A stretch of 64,000 nucleotides of DNA from F1-120-MAGs118 sp013360535. GTDB lineage: Bacteria; Planctomycetota; UBA1135; GCA-002686595. The notes below the pieces were generated by a model. It did no database searches, was not told the origin of the DNA, and saw nothing but the letters and a program-made list of their open reading frames with translations. The position numbers were made by a program, and so were the translations under genes. Below are positions 40,777 through 50,315 of the stretch, piece after piece; position 1 is the stretch's first letter, and the number at the start of each line of letters is the position of its first letter. Where the stretch lies: NCBI GenBank assembly GCA_026647215.1, contig JAPKHC010000014.1:114968-178967 (forward strand). The letters run 5' to 3'.

Positions 40777-41804
40777 AGTCCCAAGAACGCCTCCTGATGC
40801 GCGCCCTGCGGCGCGAGAAGACCGAACGCACTCCCGTCTGGCTGATGCGCCAGGCCGGCCGATACCTGCCCGAGTACCGCGAGGTGCGGCGTCAGGCCGG
40901 CGGCTTCATGGAGATGATCCGCGAGCCGAAGTACGCCGCCGAGGTCACGATCCAGCCGATCCGTCGCTACGGCATGGACGCGGCGATCCTGTTCAGCGAC
41001 ATCCTCGTGCCGCTCGAGGCCATGGGCATGAAGCTCGTCTTCGACGACCACGGGCCGTCGCTGCCGATCCCGGTCCGCGACCGCAAGGCGATCGATGCAC
41101 TGCACGTCGTCGATCCGGCGCAGACGATGGGCTACGTCGGCGAGGCGCTGCGCCTCACGCGCGCGGGCCTGCCCGACGAGACCACGCTGCTCGGCTTCTG
41201 CGGAGCGCCGTTCACGCTGGCGAGCTACGCCGTCGAGGGCGGCACGTCGAAGCAGTTCAGCTTCCTGCGGAAGATGATGTACCTCGACTTCGCGAGCTAC
41301 TCCGCGCTGATGGACAAGCTCGCCGCGCAAGTGGTCGCGCACATGAAGTACCAGGTGGCGAGCGGCGCCGAGGCGGTCGTGCTGTTCGACACGTGGGCGG
41401 GCTCGCTCACGCGCGCCGACTACCAGAAGTACGCCGCACCGTGGACCAGGCGCGTCGTCGACGGTCTCGCTGGCGTCGCGCCGCGCGTGCTTTTTGCCGG
41501 GGAATCGGGCCATTTCCTCGACGACCTGTTCGGCATGGGCGCCGAGGGTGTCGCGCTCGACCACCGCACGTCGATCCGTGACGCCTTCGAGCGCTCGAAC
41601 GGTCGCTGCGCGCTGCAGGGCAACTTCGATCCGGCGGCGCTGTTCGCCTCGCCCGACGAGGTCTTCCGCCGCACCACCGCGCTGCTCGACGAGGTCGGCG
41701 GGCGGCCGGGCCACGTGCTCAACCTCGGGCACGGCGTGTTCAAGGACACCGATCCCGAATGTGTCGGCGCGTTCGTGCGCGCCGCGAAGGAGCGCGCGAG
41801 ATGA
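40773..41804 (+). CDS. hemE: uroporphyrinogen decarboxylase
   Basis: A 343-residue cofactor-free enzyme that removes four acetate carboxyls from uroporphyrinogen III to give coproporphyrinogen III. Family segments are WLMRQAGRYLPEYREVR near residues 21-37, ILFSDILVPLEAMG near 71 with the substrate Asp, FCGAPFTLASYAVEG near 145, FDTWAGSLTRADY near 204 and the C-terminal LNLGHGVFKDTDPE. ATG at 40773 overlaps the regulator stop. Its own stop overlaps the hemN ATG by 4 bp, so the chain of coupled genes continues. Confidence 0.96.
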   Translation: MKSQERLLMRALRREKTERTPVWLMRQAGRYLPEYREVRRQAGGFMEMIREPKYAAEVTIQPIRRYGMDAAILFSDILVPLEAMGMKLVFDDHGPSLPIPVRDRKAIDALHVVDPAQTMGYVGEALRLTRAGLPDETTLLGFCGAPFTLASYAVEGGTSKQFSFLRKMMYLDFASYSALMDKLAAQVVAHMKYQVASGAEAVVLFDTWAGSLTRADYQKYAAPWTRRVVDGLAGVAPRVLFAGESGHFLDDLFGMGAEGVALDHRTSIRDAFERSNGRCALQGNFDPAALFASPDEVFRRTTALLDEVGGRPGHVLNLGHGVFKDTDPECVGAFVRAAKERAR

Positions 41805-43189
41805 AGACCGCGGAATTGCGCGTCGACGAGGAGCTGATCCTGCGCATGTCGGGCGCGGGGCCGCGCTACACCTCGTACCCCACCGTGCCCGAGTGGCAGG
41901 ACTTCGGCGACGCCGACGCGCGTGCGGCGCTCGTGCGCGCCTCGGCCAAGCCCGACGAGCCGCTGTGCATCTACGTGCACCTGCCGTTCTGCGCGCGCAT
42001 GTGCCTGTTCTGCGGCTGCACGGTCGAGATCACGCGGCGCCAAGGCAAGGTCGACAGCTACCTCGCGGCGATCGAGAAGGAAGTCGCGATGACCTGCGCG
42101 CTGCTCGGAAAGCGCCGCAAGATCGCGCAGATCCACTGGGGCGGCGGGACGCCGACGCACCTCAAGCCCGAGGAGCTGCGCAGGCTGTACGGCATCCTCT
42201 CGAGCCACTTCGAGATCGAGCAGGGCGCCGAGATCTCGATCGAGGTGCACCCGCACGTCACGAGCTTCGAGCAGATCGACACGCTGGTCGAGCTCGGCTT
42301 CAACCGCGTCTCGATGGGCGTGCAGGATCTCGATTCGCACGTGCAGGAGGTGATCCACCGCGACCAGACGGCGGAAGAAACCGAGAACCTCGTCGCGCAT
42401 TGCCGCAAGCGCGGCATCGGCGGCGTCAACCTCGACCTGATGTACGGCTTGCCCGAGCAGACCGAAGCGACGTTCGCGGCCACGCTGCAGACGATCGCGC
42501 GCATCAAGCCCGACCGCCTCGCGGTGTACGGCTACGCGCACGTGCCGTGGCTCAAGCGCCACCAGACCGCGCTCGAGCGCTATCGCCTGCCGACGGCGCC
42601 CGAACGCGCGCGCCTCTTCTTCGTGGCGATCGACGAGCTCTCGAAGGCGGGTTACGAGGTGATCGGCCTCGACCACTTCGCGCTCAAGACCGATGCGCTC
42701 TATCGCGCGCTCGAGTCCGACACGCTGCACCGCAACTTCATGGGCTACACGACGCATCCTGCCGAGGAGATGCTCGCCTTCGGCATGAGCTCGATCGGCG
42801 ACTTCGGCGGCGCGTTCGTGCAGAACAACCACGACACGAGGAGCTACGAGGCCGCCATCAACGCTGGCCAGTTCTCCGCGATGAAGGGCATGGTGCGCAG
42901 CGCCGAGGACGACCTGCGCCGCGCCGTGATCCAGTCGCTGATGTGCGGCATGCGGCTCGACCTCGACGAGATGGAAGCGCGCTGCGGCGTCAAGGACCTC
43001 GCGACGCACTTCGCGCGCGAGCTGAGCGAGCTGCAGCCGCTCGCCGACCAGGGTTTCTGCACGATCTCCGGCCGCCGCGTCGACGTCACGCCGCGTGGCC
43101 GCCTGTTCCTGCGGCACCTCGCGATAGTGTTCGACGAGTACCTGCGCAAGAAGAAGGCCGAAGGGCCGCGCTTCAGCAAGACGATCTGA
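41801..43189 (+). CDS. hemN: oxygen-independent coproporphyrinogen III oxidase
   Basis: A 462-residue radical SAM enzyme that decarboxylates coproporphyrinogen III to protoporphyrinogen IX without oxygen. The cluster motif C64-x3-C68-x2-C71 is in YVHLPFCARMCLFCGC, followed by the extra C73 that marks true HemN. PLPTAPER..., AVYGYAHVPWLKRHQ near 235 and DLVGLDHFALKTDAL-type segment near 285 are conserved. Length and C-terminal domain are those of HemN rather than the shorter HemW. No oxygen-dependent HemF is in the window. Confidence 0.95.
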   Translation: MKTAELRVDEELILRMSGAGPRYTSYPTVPEWQDFGDADARAALVRASAKPDEPLCIYVHLPFCARMCLFCGCTVEITRRQGKVDSYLAAIEKEVAMTCALLGKRRKIAQIHWGGGTPTHLKPEELRRLYGILSSHFEIEQGAEISIEVHPHVTSFEQIDTLVELGFNRVSMGVQDLDSHVQEVIHRDQTAEETENLVAHCRKRGIGGVNLDLMYGLPEQTEATFAATLQTIARIKPDRLAVYGYAHVPWLKRHQTALERYRLPTAPERARLFFVAIDELSKAGYEVIGLDHFALKTDALYRALESDTLHRNFMGYTTHPAEEMLAFGMSSIGDFGGAFVQNNHDTRSYEAAINAGQFSAMKGMVRSAEDDLRRAVIQSLMCGMRLDLDEMEARCGVKDLATHFARELSELQPLADQGFCTISGRRVDVTPRGRLFLRHLAIVFDEYLRKKKAEGPRFSKTI

Positions 43190-43204
43190 CGGAACGGACT
43201 CCCC

Positions 43205-44533
43205 ATGGTCACCACGCTCGACACGGTTGTCGTCGGTGCCGGCATCTCCGGCCTCGCCTACGCGCACGCGCGCGGGCCCGAAGCGGAAGTCGTCGTGCTC
43301 GAGGCTGCGCCGCGGCCAGGTGGGCTCGTGCAGACCGAGCGCGGCGGGCCGAACGGCCAGTGGCGCTACGAGGTCGGGCCGGAGTCGCTGCGTTTCGAGG
43401 TGAAGGGCGGGCTCACGGACATGCTGGGCGAACTCGGCCTCGCGGCGCACAAGCCGCCGGGCGCCGCCGCGCAGCGCTTCCTCGTGTGCAAGGGGCGACT
43501 CGTCGATGCGCCGCGCGCGCCGCACAAGTTCCTCGCGTCGCCGCTGATGACGCTGCGCGGCAAGCTGCGCATGGCGGCCGAGCCCTTCCGCGATCCGAAG
43601 GTCGGCAACGACGGCTCGGTGGCCGAGTTCGTGCGCCATCGCATCGGGCAGGAAGCGCTGGACGCGATGCTCGATCCGCTCGTCAGCGGCATCCACGCCG
43701 GCGATCCCGAGCAGCTCTCGATGCGCGCCTGCTTCCCGCGCCTCGTCGACCTCGTCGAGGCGCACGGCGGCCTGTTCAAGGCACTGTTCAAGACGCGGGG
43801 CGAGCCCGCGCCGAGCGTGATGAAGCCCGAAGGCGGCTGCCAGTCGGTCACGGATGCGCTCGCTCGCAAGCTCGGCTCGCGCGTCAAGCTCTCCGCGCCT
43901 GTGACGTCGATCGCGCGCGACGGCGAGCGCTGGCGCGTGATCGGTGCCGCAGGCGAGTTCTCCGCGCGCCGCGTCGTGCTAGCGGTGTCCGCCCCCACCG
44001 CTGCGCGTTTGCTCTCGACTTCGGCGCCAGATCTCGCGCGCATCGTCGGCTCGATCCGCTGCGAAAACGTCGTCTCGGTCGTCCACGTGCGGCGCCGCGA
44101 GGACGTCGGCCATTCGCTCGCGGGCTTCGGCTACCTCGTCGCCTCGCGCGAGCGCATGCACCACCTGGGCACGCTGTTCAGCTCGTCGATCGCGCCGGAC
44201 GCCTGCGATCCGGGACACGTCGTGCTGCGCACGCTGATCGGCGGCGCGCGCCACGCGGAGCTGATCGACGCGAGCGAGGCGGAGCTCTTCGGCATCGTGC
44301 GCGACGAGGTCGGTCGCCTGCTCTCGCTCAAGGGCGAGCCGGTCTTCACCGCGGTCCAGCGCTGGCGCGCGACGCTGCCGCGCTTCGACCTCGACCATCC
44401 TGCGCGTGTCGCCGCGATCGAGCGCGCGACGCCGCCGGGTCTGGGCCTCTCGGGCAACTGGCTCAAGGGCATCGGCGTCAACCACCTCGCCGCCTCCGCG
44501 CGCGAGCTCGCCGCGAGCCACGCCAAGGACTGA
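43205..44533 (+). CDS. hemY: FAD-dependent protoporphyrinogen oxidase
   Basis: A 442-residue flavoenzyme that oxidises protoporphyrinogen IX to protoporphyrin IX, normally with oxygen as acceptor. An N-terminal FAD motif VVGAGISGLAYAHARG lies at residues 8-23, ALEAAPRPGG-type VLEAAPRPGGLVQTE near 31, and the family segment DPLVSGIHAGDPEQLSMRACFPRL near 157. A C-terminal FAD-contact GLGLSGNWLKGIGVNH lies near 415. ATG at 43205 follows hemN by 15 bp. It is the last gene of the cluster; a long hairpin follows at 44542-44589. Ferrochelatase is encoded elsewhere (10525). Confidence 0.93.
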   Translation: MVTTLDTVVVGAGISGLAYAHARGPEAEVVVLEAAPRPGGLVQTERGGPNGQWRYEVGPESLRFEVKGGLTDMLGELGLAAHKPPGAAAQRFLVCKGRLVDAPRAPHKFLASPLMTLRGKLRMAAEPFRDPKVGNDGSVAEFVRHRIGQEALDAMLDPLVSGIHAGDPEQLSMRACFPRLVDLVEAHGGLFKALFKTRGEPAPSVMKPEGGCQSVTDALARKLGSRVKLSAPVTSIARDGERWRVIGAAGEFSARRVVLAVSAPTAARLLSTSAPDLARIVGSIRCENVVSVVHVRRREDVGHSLAGFGYLVASRERMHHLGTLFSSSIAPDACDPGHVVLRTLIGGARHAELIDASEAELFGIVRDEVGRLLSLKGEPVFTAVQRWRATLPRFDLDHPARVAAIERATPPGLGLSGNWLKGIGVNHLAASARELAASHAKD

Positions 44534-44541
44534 ATCCCGGC

Positions 44542-44589
44542 CGAGAACGAAGCTCCCCCGTCGCAGGCACGGGGGAGCGTTCGATCTCG
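44542..44589. terminator. long bidirectional hairpin after the heme operon
   Basis: GCTCCCCCGT (44552-44561) and ACGGGGGAGC (44569-44578) pair perfectly over a 7-base loop. The stem continues with one bulge through CGAGAACGAA / TTCGATCTCG on the outer side. It lies between the convergent hemY and amidohydrolase stops. Confidence 0.7.
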
Positions 44590-44608
44590 GCGCCGAAACG
44601 TCGCGCCG

Positions 44609-47188
44609 CTACTTCTTCTCGGCCTTCTGGCGCTCGAGGCGCTTGCGGTACTTCTCCGCGAGCTCGGTCTGGCGGTTCGACATCGGCTGCTGCACGCCCT
44701 CGACGAACACGTAGTGCACTTGCGTGCGCGTGTCGAGGATGTCGCCGTCGGTGATGACGACGTCGCCGAGCTTGCCCGGCGCGAGGCTGCCGAGCTCCCT
44801 GTCGAGCCCGAGCATGCGCGCCGCGTACAGCGTCACGCTGCGCAGCGCTTCCTCGCGCGGCAGGCCGAAGGACGCGGCCATCGCGGCGTGGAAGCCGACG
44901 TTGCGCACGTTCTCGTCGTCGCCGGAGCTGATCGCGATCGGCACGCCCGCGCGGTGCAGCACGGCCGGGTTCGCGTAAGGCGCGTCGTAAGGATCGAACT
45001 CGCCCGAAGGCAGCGCCAGCGTGCCCGCCACGATCACGGGGAGCTTCGACTTCGCGAGCTCGTCCGCGACCTTCCAGCCTTCGCGTGCGCCGACGATCAC
45101 CGCGTCGAGCTTCTGCTCGCCGATCCAATTGATCGCGTAGAGCAGCGTCTGCGCGCCGTCGGCGTGCACCGCGACCCGCTTCTGCCCGAGCGAAAACGGC
45201 GCGAGCGCCTCGAGCCGCGCGTCGTAGGGCGGCGTCGCGCTGCCCTTCGACTTCGCCTCGTCGATCAGGCGCGCATGCTCGCGGGCCTGTTCGAGCTGCC
45301 TGGCGAGCTCCTTCAGGACCTCGGGCTCCTTCTTCTCCTTCGCGGTGTTGCCGACGCGCGGGAACGCGAGGTGCAGCATGTCGCGATCGACCTGCAGCAG
45401 CTCCTCCCACGTGTCGCCCGCGAGCCGGATCACGCACGATTGCCCCATCCACGGGCCGCCGCCCTGCGGCGAGGCCTGCGCGCGCGTCACGCCGTTGAAG
45501 CGCGTGACGGGAATGTGCACGGATTCCGCGTTGAGCGACGCCGACGAGCGAATGTCGGGCTGGCTACCGCCGATCTCGCTCGTGTCGATCGTCGCCTGCA
45601 CCGAGCCGATCTCGAACATGCCCAGGCGCGTGTCGAGCGCGATCAAGCCCGGCCAAACGTGCTGCCCCGTCGCGTCGACGACGCGCGCGTTCGCTGGCAC
45701 GGCGATCCCGGTGCCCATCGCGACGATGCGACCACCCTGCAGCACGAGCGTGCCGTTCGCGATGTCGGGCGCCGTCACCGGATGCAGCGTGCCGCCGACG
45801 ATCGCGACCGTCGCGCCGCCGTCCGCGCGCCATTCGGCGCCGGCTTCGGTGCGCGGCTCCGGCGCGTCGGTGAGCGGCGCGGGCCGCGAGTCGAGCTCGA
45901 ACGCATCACGACGCGTGAACTCGAGCTCGCCGTCGACCATCGTCCACTCGACGCGCGAGTACGCGCTCAGCGGATCGCCCGTGTGCAGCACGAGGTCCGC
46001 GTCCTTGCCGACCTCGATCGAGCCGGTGTGCTCGTCGAGGGCGAGCTGCTTCGCCACGTTGAGCGTGACGAGCTGCAGCGAACGCACGGGATCGAGGCCG
46101 CCGTAGCGCATCGACTTGCCCGCGTCGCTGAAGAGGTGCCGCACGAGCTCGTCCGAGTCGGAGTTGATCGTCGTGACCGCCCCGGCCTCGACCATCATCG
46201 CCGGGCTGAACGGCACCGCGTCGTAGGCCTCGATCTTGTAGGCCCACCAGTCGCTGAAGCTCGACGGCCCCGCGCCGTGCTGCGCGATCTCGTGCGCGAT
46301 CTTGTAGCCCTCGAGCACGTGCTGCAGCGTCTTGATGCGGAAGCCGTTCTGCTCGGCGACGCGCAAGAGCATCAGGATCTCGTCGGCGCGGTAGCAGTGG
46401 CTGTGCACGTCGACCTGCTTCTCGAGAATCCCGACGAGCACATCGAGCCGCACGTCCTTGCGCGGCGGCGCCGGATCCTCGCCACGCGCCTTCGCGGCCT
46501 CGTAGTTGAGCCACTCCGACTGGTACTCGCGCGCGCGCGTGAACGCCCGCACGAGCAACGCCTCGACGCCCATGCGCGTCGCCGGGAAACGGCTGGAATT
46601 GCCGCCGCCGTTGGAGCGCTTGACGTTCTCTCCGAGCGCAAACTTGATGCCTTCCTTCGCGTCGGGATTGCGCAGCTCGTCGAAGCTCTTCCCGTAGCGC
46701 AGCTTGATGACCTCGTGGCGACCGCCGATCGTGTTCGCCGAGCCGTGCAGCAGCCGCGCACCCGTGACGCCGCCCGCGAGCGCGCGCCAGAGGCCAACAT
46801 CCTCCGCGTCGAGCGCGTCGCTGATGTCGCACTCGGCCGTGATCGAGTACGTGCCCTCGTTGACGCCGCGCGAGATCGCCATGTGCGAATGGCAATCGAT
46901 CACGCCCGGCGAGAGGTGCATGCCGCGGCCGTCGAGTTCGAGCGTGCCTGCGACGACCTCGACCTTGCCGATGGCCGCGATCTTGCCGTCCTTCACGTAC
47001 AGGTCGGCTTGGTACGGCTCGCTCACGCCAGTGTGGATCGTGACGTTGCGCACGACGCACGTGCCACCCGTGCGATACGCCGGCTTGCGCTCGGCATCCG
47101 TCTCGAACGGATGGTCGCCCGCGAGCGAAACCGGCGCGAGCGCGAGCGCAGCGAGCGCGACGTTGCGAATCAGGCTAGTGGTGACCAC
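44609..47188 (-). CDS. two-domain amidohydrolase-family protein
   Basis: An 859-residue protein with a signal peptide (IRNVALAALALAPVSLAG) and two amidohydrolase-like halves. The first keeps catalytic features: DCHSHMAISRGVNEG near residue 100 with the HxH metal pair, VDVHSHCYRADEILML near 265, HEIAQHGAG near 300, and TTINSDSDE near 340 with the active Asp. The second half (about 440-830) repeats the outline but LALDTRLGMFEIG replaces the HxH segment, so it looks inactive. GTG at 47188 was chosen because it begins the leader; it overlaps the preceding gene by 14 bp. The substrate is unknown; imidazolonepropionase-like or peptidase-like chemistry is typical for the superfamily. Confidence 0.78.
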   Translation of the reverse strand: MVTTSLIRNVALAALALAPVSLAGDHPFETDAERKPAYRTGGTCVVRNVTIHTGVSEPYQADLYVKDGKIAAIGKVEVVAGTLELDGRGMHLSPGVIDCHSHMAISRGVNEGTYSITAECDISDALDAEDVGLWRALAGGVTGARLLHGSANTIGGRHEVIKLRYGKSFDELRNPDAKEGIKFALGENVKRSNGGGNSSRFPATRMGVEALLVRAFTRAREYQSEWLNYEAAKARGEDPAPPRKDVRLDVLVGILEKQVDVHSHCYRADEILMLLRVAEQNGFRIKTLQHVLEGYKIAHEIAQHGAGPSSFSDWWAYKIEAYDAVPFSPAMMVEAGAVTTINSDSDELVRHLFSDAGKSMRYGGLDPVRSLQLVTLNVAKQLALDEHTGSIEVGKDADLVLHTGDPLSAYSRVEWTMVDGELEFTRRDAFELDSRPAPLTDAPEPRTEAGAEWRADGGATVAIVGGTLHPVTAPDIANGTLVLQGGRIVAMGTGIAVPANARVVDATGQHVWPGLIALDTRLGMFEIGSVQATIDTSEIGGSQPDIRSSASLNAESVHIPVTRFNGVTRAQASPQGGGPWMGQSCVIRLAGDTWEELLQVDRDMLHLAFPRVGNTAKEKKEPEVLKELARQLEQAREHARLIDEAKSKGSATPPYDARLEALAPFSLGQKRVAVHADGAQTLLYAINWIGEQKLDAVIVGAREGWKVADELAKSKLPVIVAGTLALPSGEFDPYDAPYANPAVLHRAGVPIAISSGDDENVRNVGFHAAMAASFGLPREEALRSVTLYAARMLGLDRELGSLAPGKLGDVVITDGDILDTRTQVHYVFVEGVQQPMSNRQTELAEKYRKRLERQKAEKK

Positions 47189-49076
47189 AGCAGGCCTCCT
47201 CCCCTTCGTACTCGACTTCATCCTCGAGCCACTTCGGAACACGCTCTCCGCTCACTTCGCTCGTCGTCTCGCCGAACGGCCCGCGCGTCGTCGCGCTGCC
47301 CGCGAGCGAGCCGCCCGACAGCTCGACCTTCCATTTGTTCGTCACTTCGGTGTCGCGCATCGTGAACGTGCCTTCGAGCACGAGCGTCTTGCCGACCACC
47401 GTGCCCTTGACATCGATCGAGCGCTCGCCGCGTTGCCCGGTCGTCACGAGCGTGCCCGTGACTTCGCCTTCCGGCGTCATCGCGAGCTTGAGCGTGCCCT
47501 TCTGCGCGCCTTGATCGCTCTTGATCTCCACGTTCCACAGGCCCGTCGCGTCGACGCCTTCATCCGGCTTGCCTTCGCGCTTTTCCTCGGCCTTGATCTC
47601 GAATTCCGTCGGGAAGCCGTCGACGAAGAGCCACGCGACCTTCGCGTCCTTCGCCACCGGATTCGCCGTCCACAGCGCGAGCGTCGCGTCCATGCCCGGC
47701 TGCACCGCACCGAGGTGCGCGCTCGCGCCAACGAGCGCCGCCGCGTCCTTGGTGAGCGCCGCGAGCGCCGCCTCGGCCGGCAACCCGACCTCGACCAGCG
47801 TGCGCACCTTCTTCAACAGGTCCGCACCCGTTCCGCCCGCGGATCCGAACGCGAAACGCACGCCTTTCTCGCGCAGGCGGAGCGCACAGTCGCGCCCCTC
47901 TTCCCACTGCTTGCGACGTTCCTCCCGCACGACGAGCGGCTCCTCGTACTCCCAAGGCTTCGCCTCGTCGGCCTTCTTCTCGTCCTTCTTCGCCTCGGGC
48001 TTCGCTTCAGGCTTCTCCTCGGCCTTCGCAGCGTCCGTCGCGCCTTCCGCAGGCTTTTCCTCGCCCTTCGCGACCTCGGACTTCTTCGGAGCGTCGCCCT
48101 TCTTCGCCTTCTTCTCCTTCTCGTGCGGATCCTTCGGCTCGTCGCCCCACGTGAGCGTCAGCACGACCGGAATCTCGCGCGCCTTGAGCACGTCCGCGAC
48201 CTTCCACGCCTCGCGCCCGCCGACGATGCCGATCTGAATCCCGAGCTCATCGCCGAGGCGAATCCAACGCAGGATGTCCTGCGCGCTCTCGGCCTCGCAC
48301 ATCACGCGCCGCTTCTTTTCCTGCAACGCGCGGCCGACGCTGAGCGACTCGTCGTGCGCCGGTCGCACACCCGGCCGCCCCGCCGCGTACCGCGCCTCGA
48401 GCTCCGCCTGGTGCGCCGCATCGAGGAAAAACTGCCGCAACTGCGCGTGGTAGCCCATCAACGTCGACGGATAGCCCGGCCCGCCCGCGCGGAACGCAGC
48501 GTGCTGGAACACGTCGCCGACGAGCACCAGATCGCGCGCCGCCGCCTCACGCGTGACCGCCAGCGCGCTCGTGCCCGCGAGCAACTGCCCCGCCGGCGCC
48601 GCGAGCACCGCTCCAAAACCGCTGTCGCGCCACGGCTTCGTCTTGTCCTTCGGCAGCGCGAGCACGTCCGCCGCGCGGAACTGCGGCTGCAGTCCCTTGC
48701 GGTTCGCCGTGCGCATGTCGATGTAGACCGCCGAGGCCTCGGTCGGCGGATCGTCCTGCTGCGCGACCGGCACCGGCGTCTCGACACCCGTCGTCGAGTA
48801 CGCGTCGACCAGCGCGGGCACCACGAGCATGCCCTTGCCCTCGATCACGTGCGCACCGGCCGGCAGCTCGAAACCCGCCTGCAACACCTCGGAGATGCGC
48901 CCATCGCGCAGCACGAGCGCCACTCGCGGCGCATCGGCGGCCTCGCTCAGGCGCACATCGTTGAGCACGTGGGGCTGGGGCTTGGGGGCCGCGTTCTGCA
49001 ACGCCATGGCGGGCGCTGCAGCCGCGACACCCCACAACGCCGCGAGCAGAGGCCCGCGGATCGAAGGGGGGAGCAT
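47175..49076 (-). CDS. amidohydrolase-like pseudoenzyme with charged linker and CCGHH tail
   Basis: A 633-residue exported protein (signal peptide ending near AMALQ, residue 27). The fold outline is that of an amidohydrolase barrel: VEGKGMLVVPALVDAYSTTG-type segment near residue 75 and VRFAFGSAGG near 420, but HxH is replaced by AYSTT, so no metal site. Residues about 325-395 are a Lys/Glu/Ala-rich linker. The C-terminal 130 residues are a separate beta domain (GTLKLAMTPEGEVTGTLV, VVGKTLVLEGTFTMRD). The protein ends in EEACCGHH, which could bind a metal. ATG at 49076 follows AGGAG after 5 nt. It is co-transcribed with the overlapping two-domain amidohydrolase. Confidence 0.75.
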   Translation of the reverse strand: MLPPSIRGPLLAALWGVAAAAPAMALQNAAPKPQPHVLNDVRLSEAADAPRVALVLRDGRISEVLQAGFELPAGAHVIEGKGMLVVPALVDAYSTTGVETPVPVAQQDDPPTEASAVYIDMRTANRKGLQPQFRAADVLALPKDKTKPWRDSGFGAVLAAPAGQLLAGTSALAVTREAAARDLVLVGDVFQHAAFRAGGPGYPSTLMGYHAQLRQFFLDAAHQAELEARYAAGRPGVRPAHDESLSVGRALQEKKRRVMCEAESAQDILRWIRLGDELGIQIGIVGGREAWKVADVLKAREIPVVLTLTWGDEPKDPHEKEKKAKKGDAPKKSEVAKGEEKPAEGATDAAKAEEKPEAKPEAKKDEKKADEAKPWEYEEPLVVREERRKQWEEGRDCALRLREKGVRFAFGSAGGTGADLLKKVRTLVEVGLPAEAALAALTKDAAALVGASAHLGAVQPGMDATLALWTANPVAKDAKVAWLFVDGFPTEFEIKAEEKREGKPDEGVDATGLWNVEIKSDQGAQKGTLKLAMTPEGEVTGTLVTTGQRGERSIDVKGTVVGKTLVLEGTFTMRDTEVTNKWKVELSGGSLAGSATTRGPFGETTSEVSGERVPKWLEDEVEYEGEEACCGHH

Positions 49077-49263
49077 GCGATCTCCTGAGGTCGGGGTAGG
49101 AAGACGGAGAAGGCCTCCCGGGGGAGAGGCGGGGCGCATTCTGCCGGGGGCCGAGGGCCTTGGATACGCCGGAGCCCGTCCGCGCGCCCCGGTCTTTCGC
49201 AATCCGTGCCGAAGCGGTCGCGCCGGGACGCCCGCGCCGCCCATTCGTATCCTCTCCGCCCGC

Positions 49264-50235
49264 TTGAACGCCCCGCCGACCTCCGACGCCGCCCGCACCC
49301 GGCGCGCCGTGCTCGCCCTGCTGCTCGTCACCGTGCTGTGGGGCTTCACGTTCGTCTGGATGAAGCAGGCGACCGAAGCGTCGCGCGCGGTGCTGGGCGA
49401 GCGCGGCCTCGTCGCCGGCGTCGGCCTGTTCATGGCGCTGCGCTTCGGCCTCGCGGCGCTCGTGATGTCCGCCGTGCCCGCCGCGCGACGCGACCTGGGC
49501 CGCGAGGCGTGGCTCGGCGGCCTGTGGGTCGGTCTCGCGCTGCTCGGCGGCTTGCTGCTGCAAATGTTCGGCCTGAGCGGCGTCTCGCCGGCGGTGAGCG
49601 CCTTCCTGACGAGCCTGTACGTGCTCTTCACCGCGCTGCTCAACATCGTGCGCCTGCGCCTGATGCCGCATCCGGCGCTCGTCGCCGGCGCGTTGCTCGC
49701 AACCGTCGGCGCGGCCTACATCGGCGGCCCGCCGCAGCTCACCTTCGGCGTGGGCGAGTGGCTCACGATCGCGTGTGCCTTCGTGTTCGCCGTTCACATC
49801 CTCGTCACGGATGTCTGGACCAAGCGCGCGGCGCCGCTGCCGGTGACGCTGGTGTGTTTCCTCGTCGTCGCGGTCGGCGGAGCGGCGACGCTCGGCCTCG
49901 GTCTCGGCCTCGAGGGCGCTCCGGAGCCGGCGAAGCTGCTCGAGCTCGTCGGGCAGCGCGATTTCTGGCTCCCGACCGTGCTCGCCTCGCTGCTCGCGAC
50001 CGTCCTGGCCCTCAGCCTGATGAACCTGTTCCAGCGCGACCTCGACCCGGTCCGCGCCGCGATCGTCTACGCCATCGAGCCGGTTTGGGCTTCCCTGTTC
50101 GGCCTCGCGCTGGGTTTCGACGAGCCCTCGGGCTGGCTGTACTTCGGCGGCGGAGCGCTGCTCGCCGGCAATCTGGTCGCCGAGCTCGGCCCCGCGCTCC
50201 TGCGCCGCCGCAGCGACGGCTCCCGCGCCGCTTGA
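49264..50235 (+). CDS. EamA/DMT-family transporter
   Basis: A 323-residue integral membrane protein with ten predicted helices in two EamA repeats, the layout of drug/metabolite transporters. The first repeat opens with LLVTVLWGFTFVWMKQA, where W-G-x-x-F is typical; RFGLAALVM and GVSPAVSAFLTSLYVLFTALL follow. The second repeat begins near WLTIACAFVFAVHILVTD and ends YAIEPVWASLFGLALGFDE. The start is TTG at 49264; a GTG a few codons further in is an alternative. The substrate cannot be told from sequence. Confidence 0.85.
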   Translation: MNAPPTSDAARTRRAVLALLLVTVLWGFTFVWMKQATEASRAVLGERGLVAGVGLFMALRFGLAALVMSAVPAARRDLGREAWLGGLWVGLALLGGLLLQMFGLSGVSPAVSAFLTSLYVLFTALLNIVRLRLMPHPALVAGALLATVGAAYIGGPPQLTFGVGEWLTIACAFVFAVHILVTDVWTKRAAPLPVTLVCFLVVAVGGAATLGLGLGLEGAPEPAKLLELVGQRDFWLPTVLASLLATVLALSLMNLFQRDLDPVRAAIVYAIEPVWASLFGLALGFDEPSGWLYFGGGALLAGNLVAELGPALLRRRSDGSRAA

Positions 50236-50315
50236 GCGCATCTTTCCGGTCCGGTTTGCCGCTCGCGGAAGGCCGCCGGTATCCTGTTCCGCCCGTGCGA
50301 CAGCACGCCACCGCC

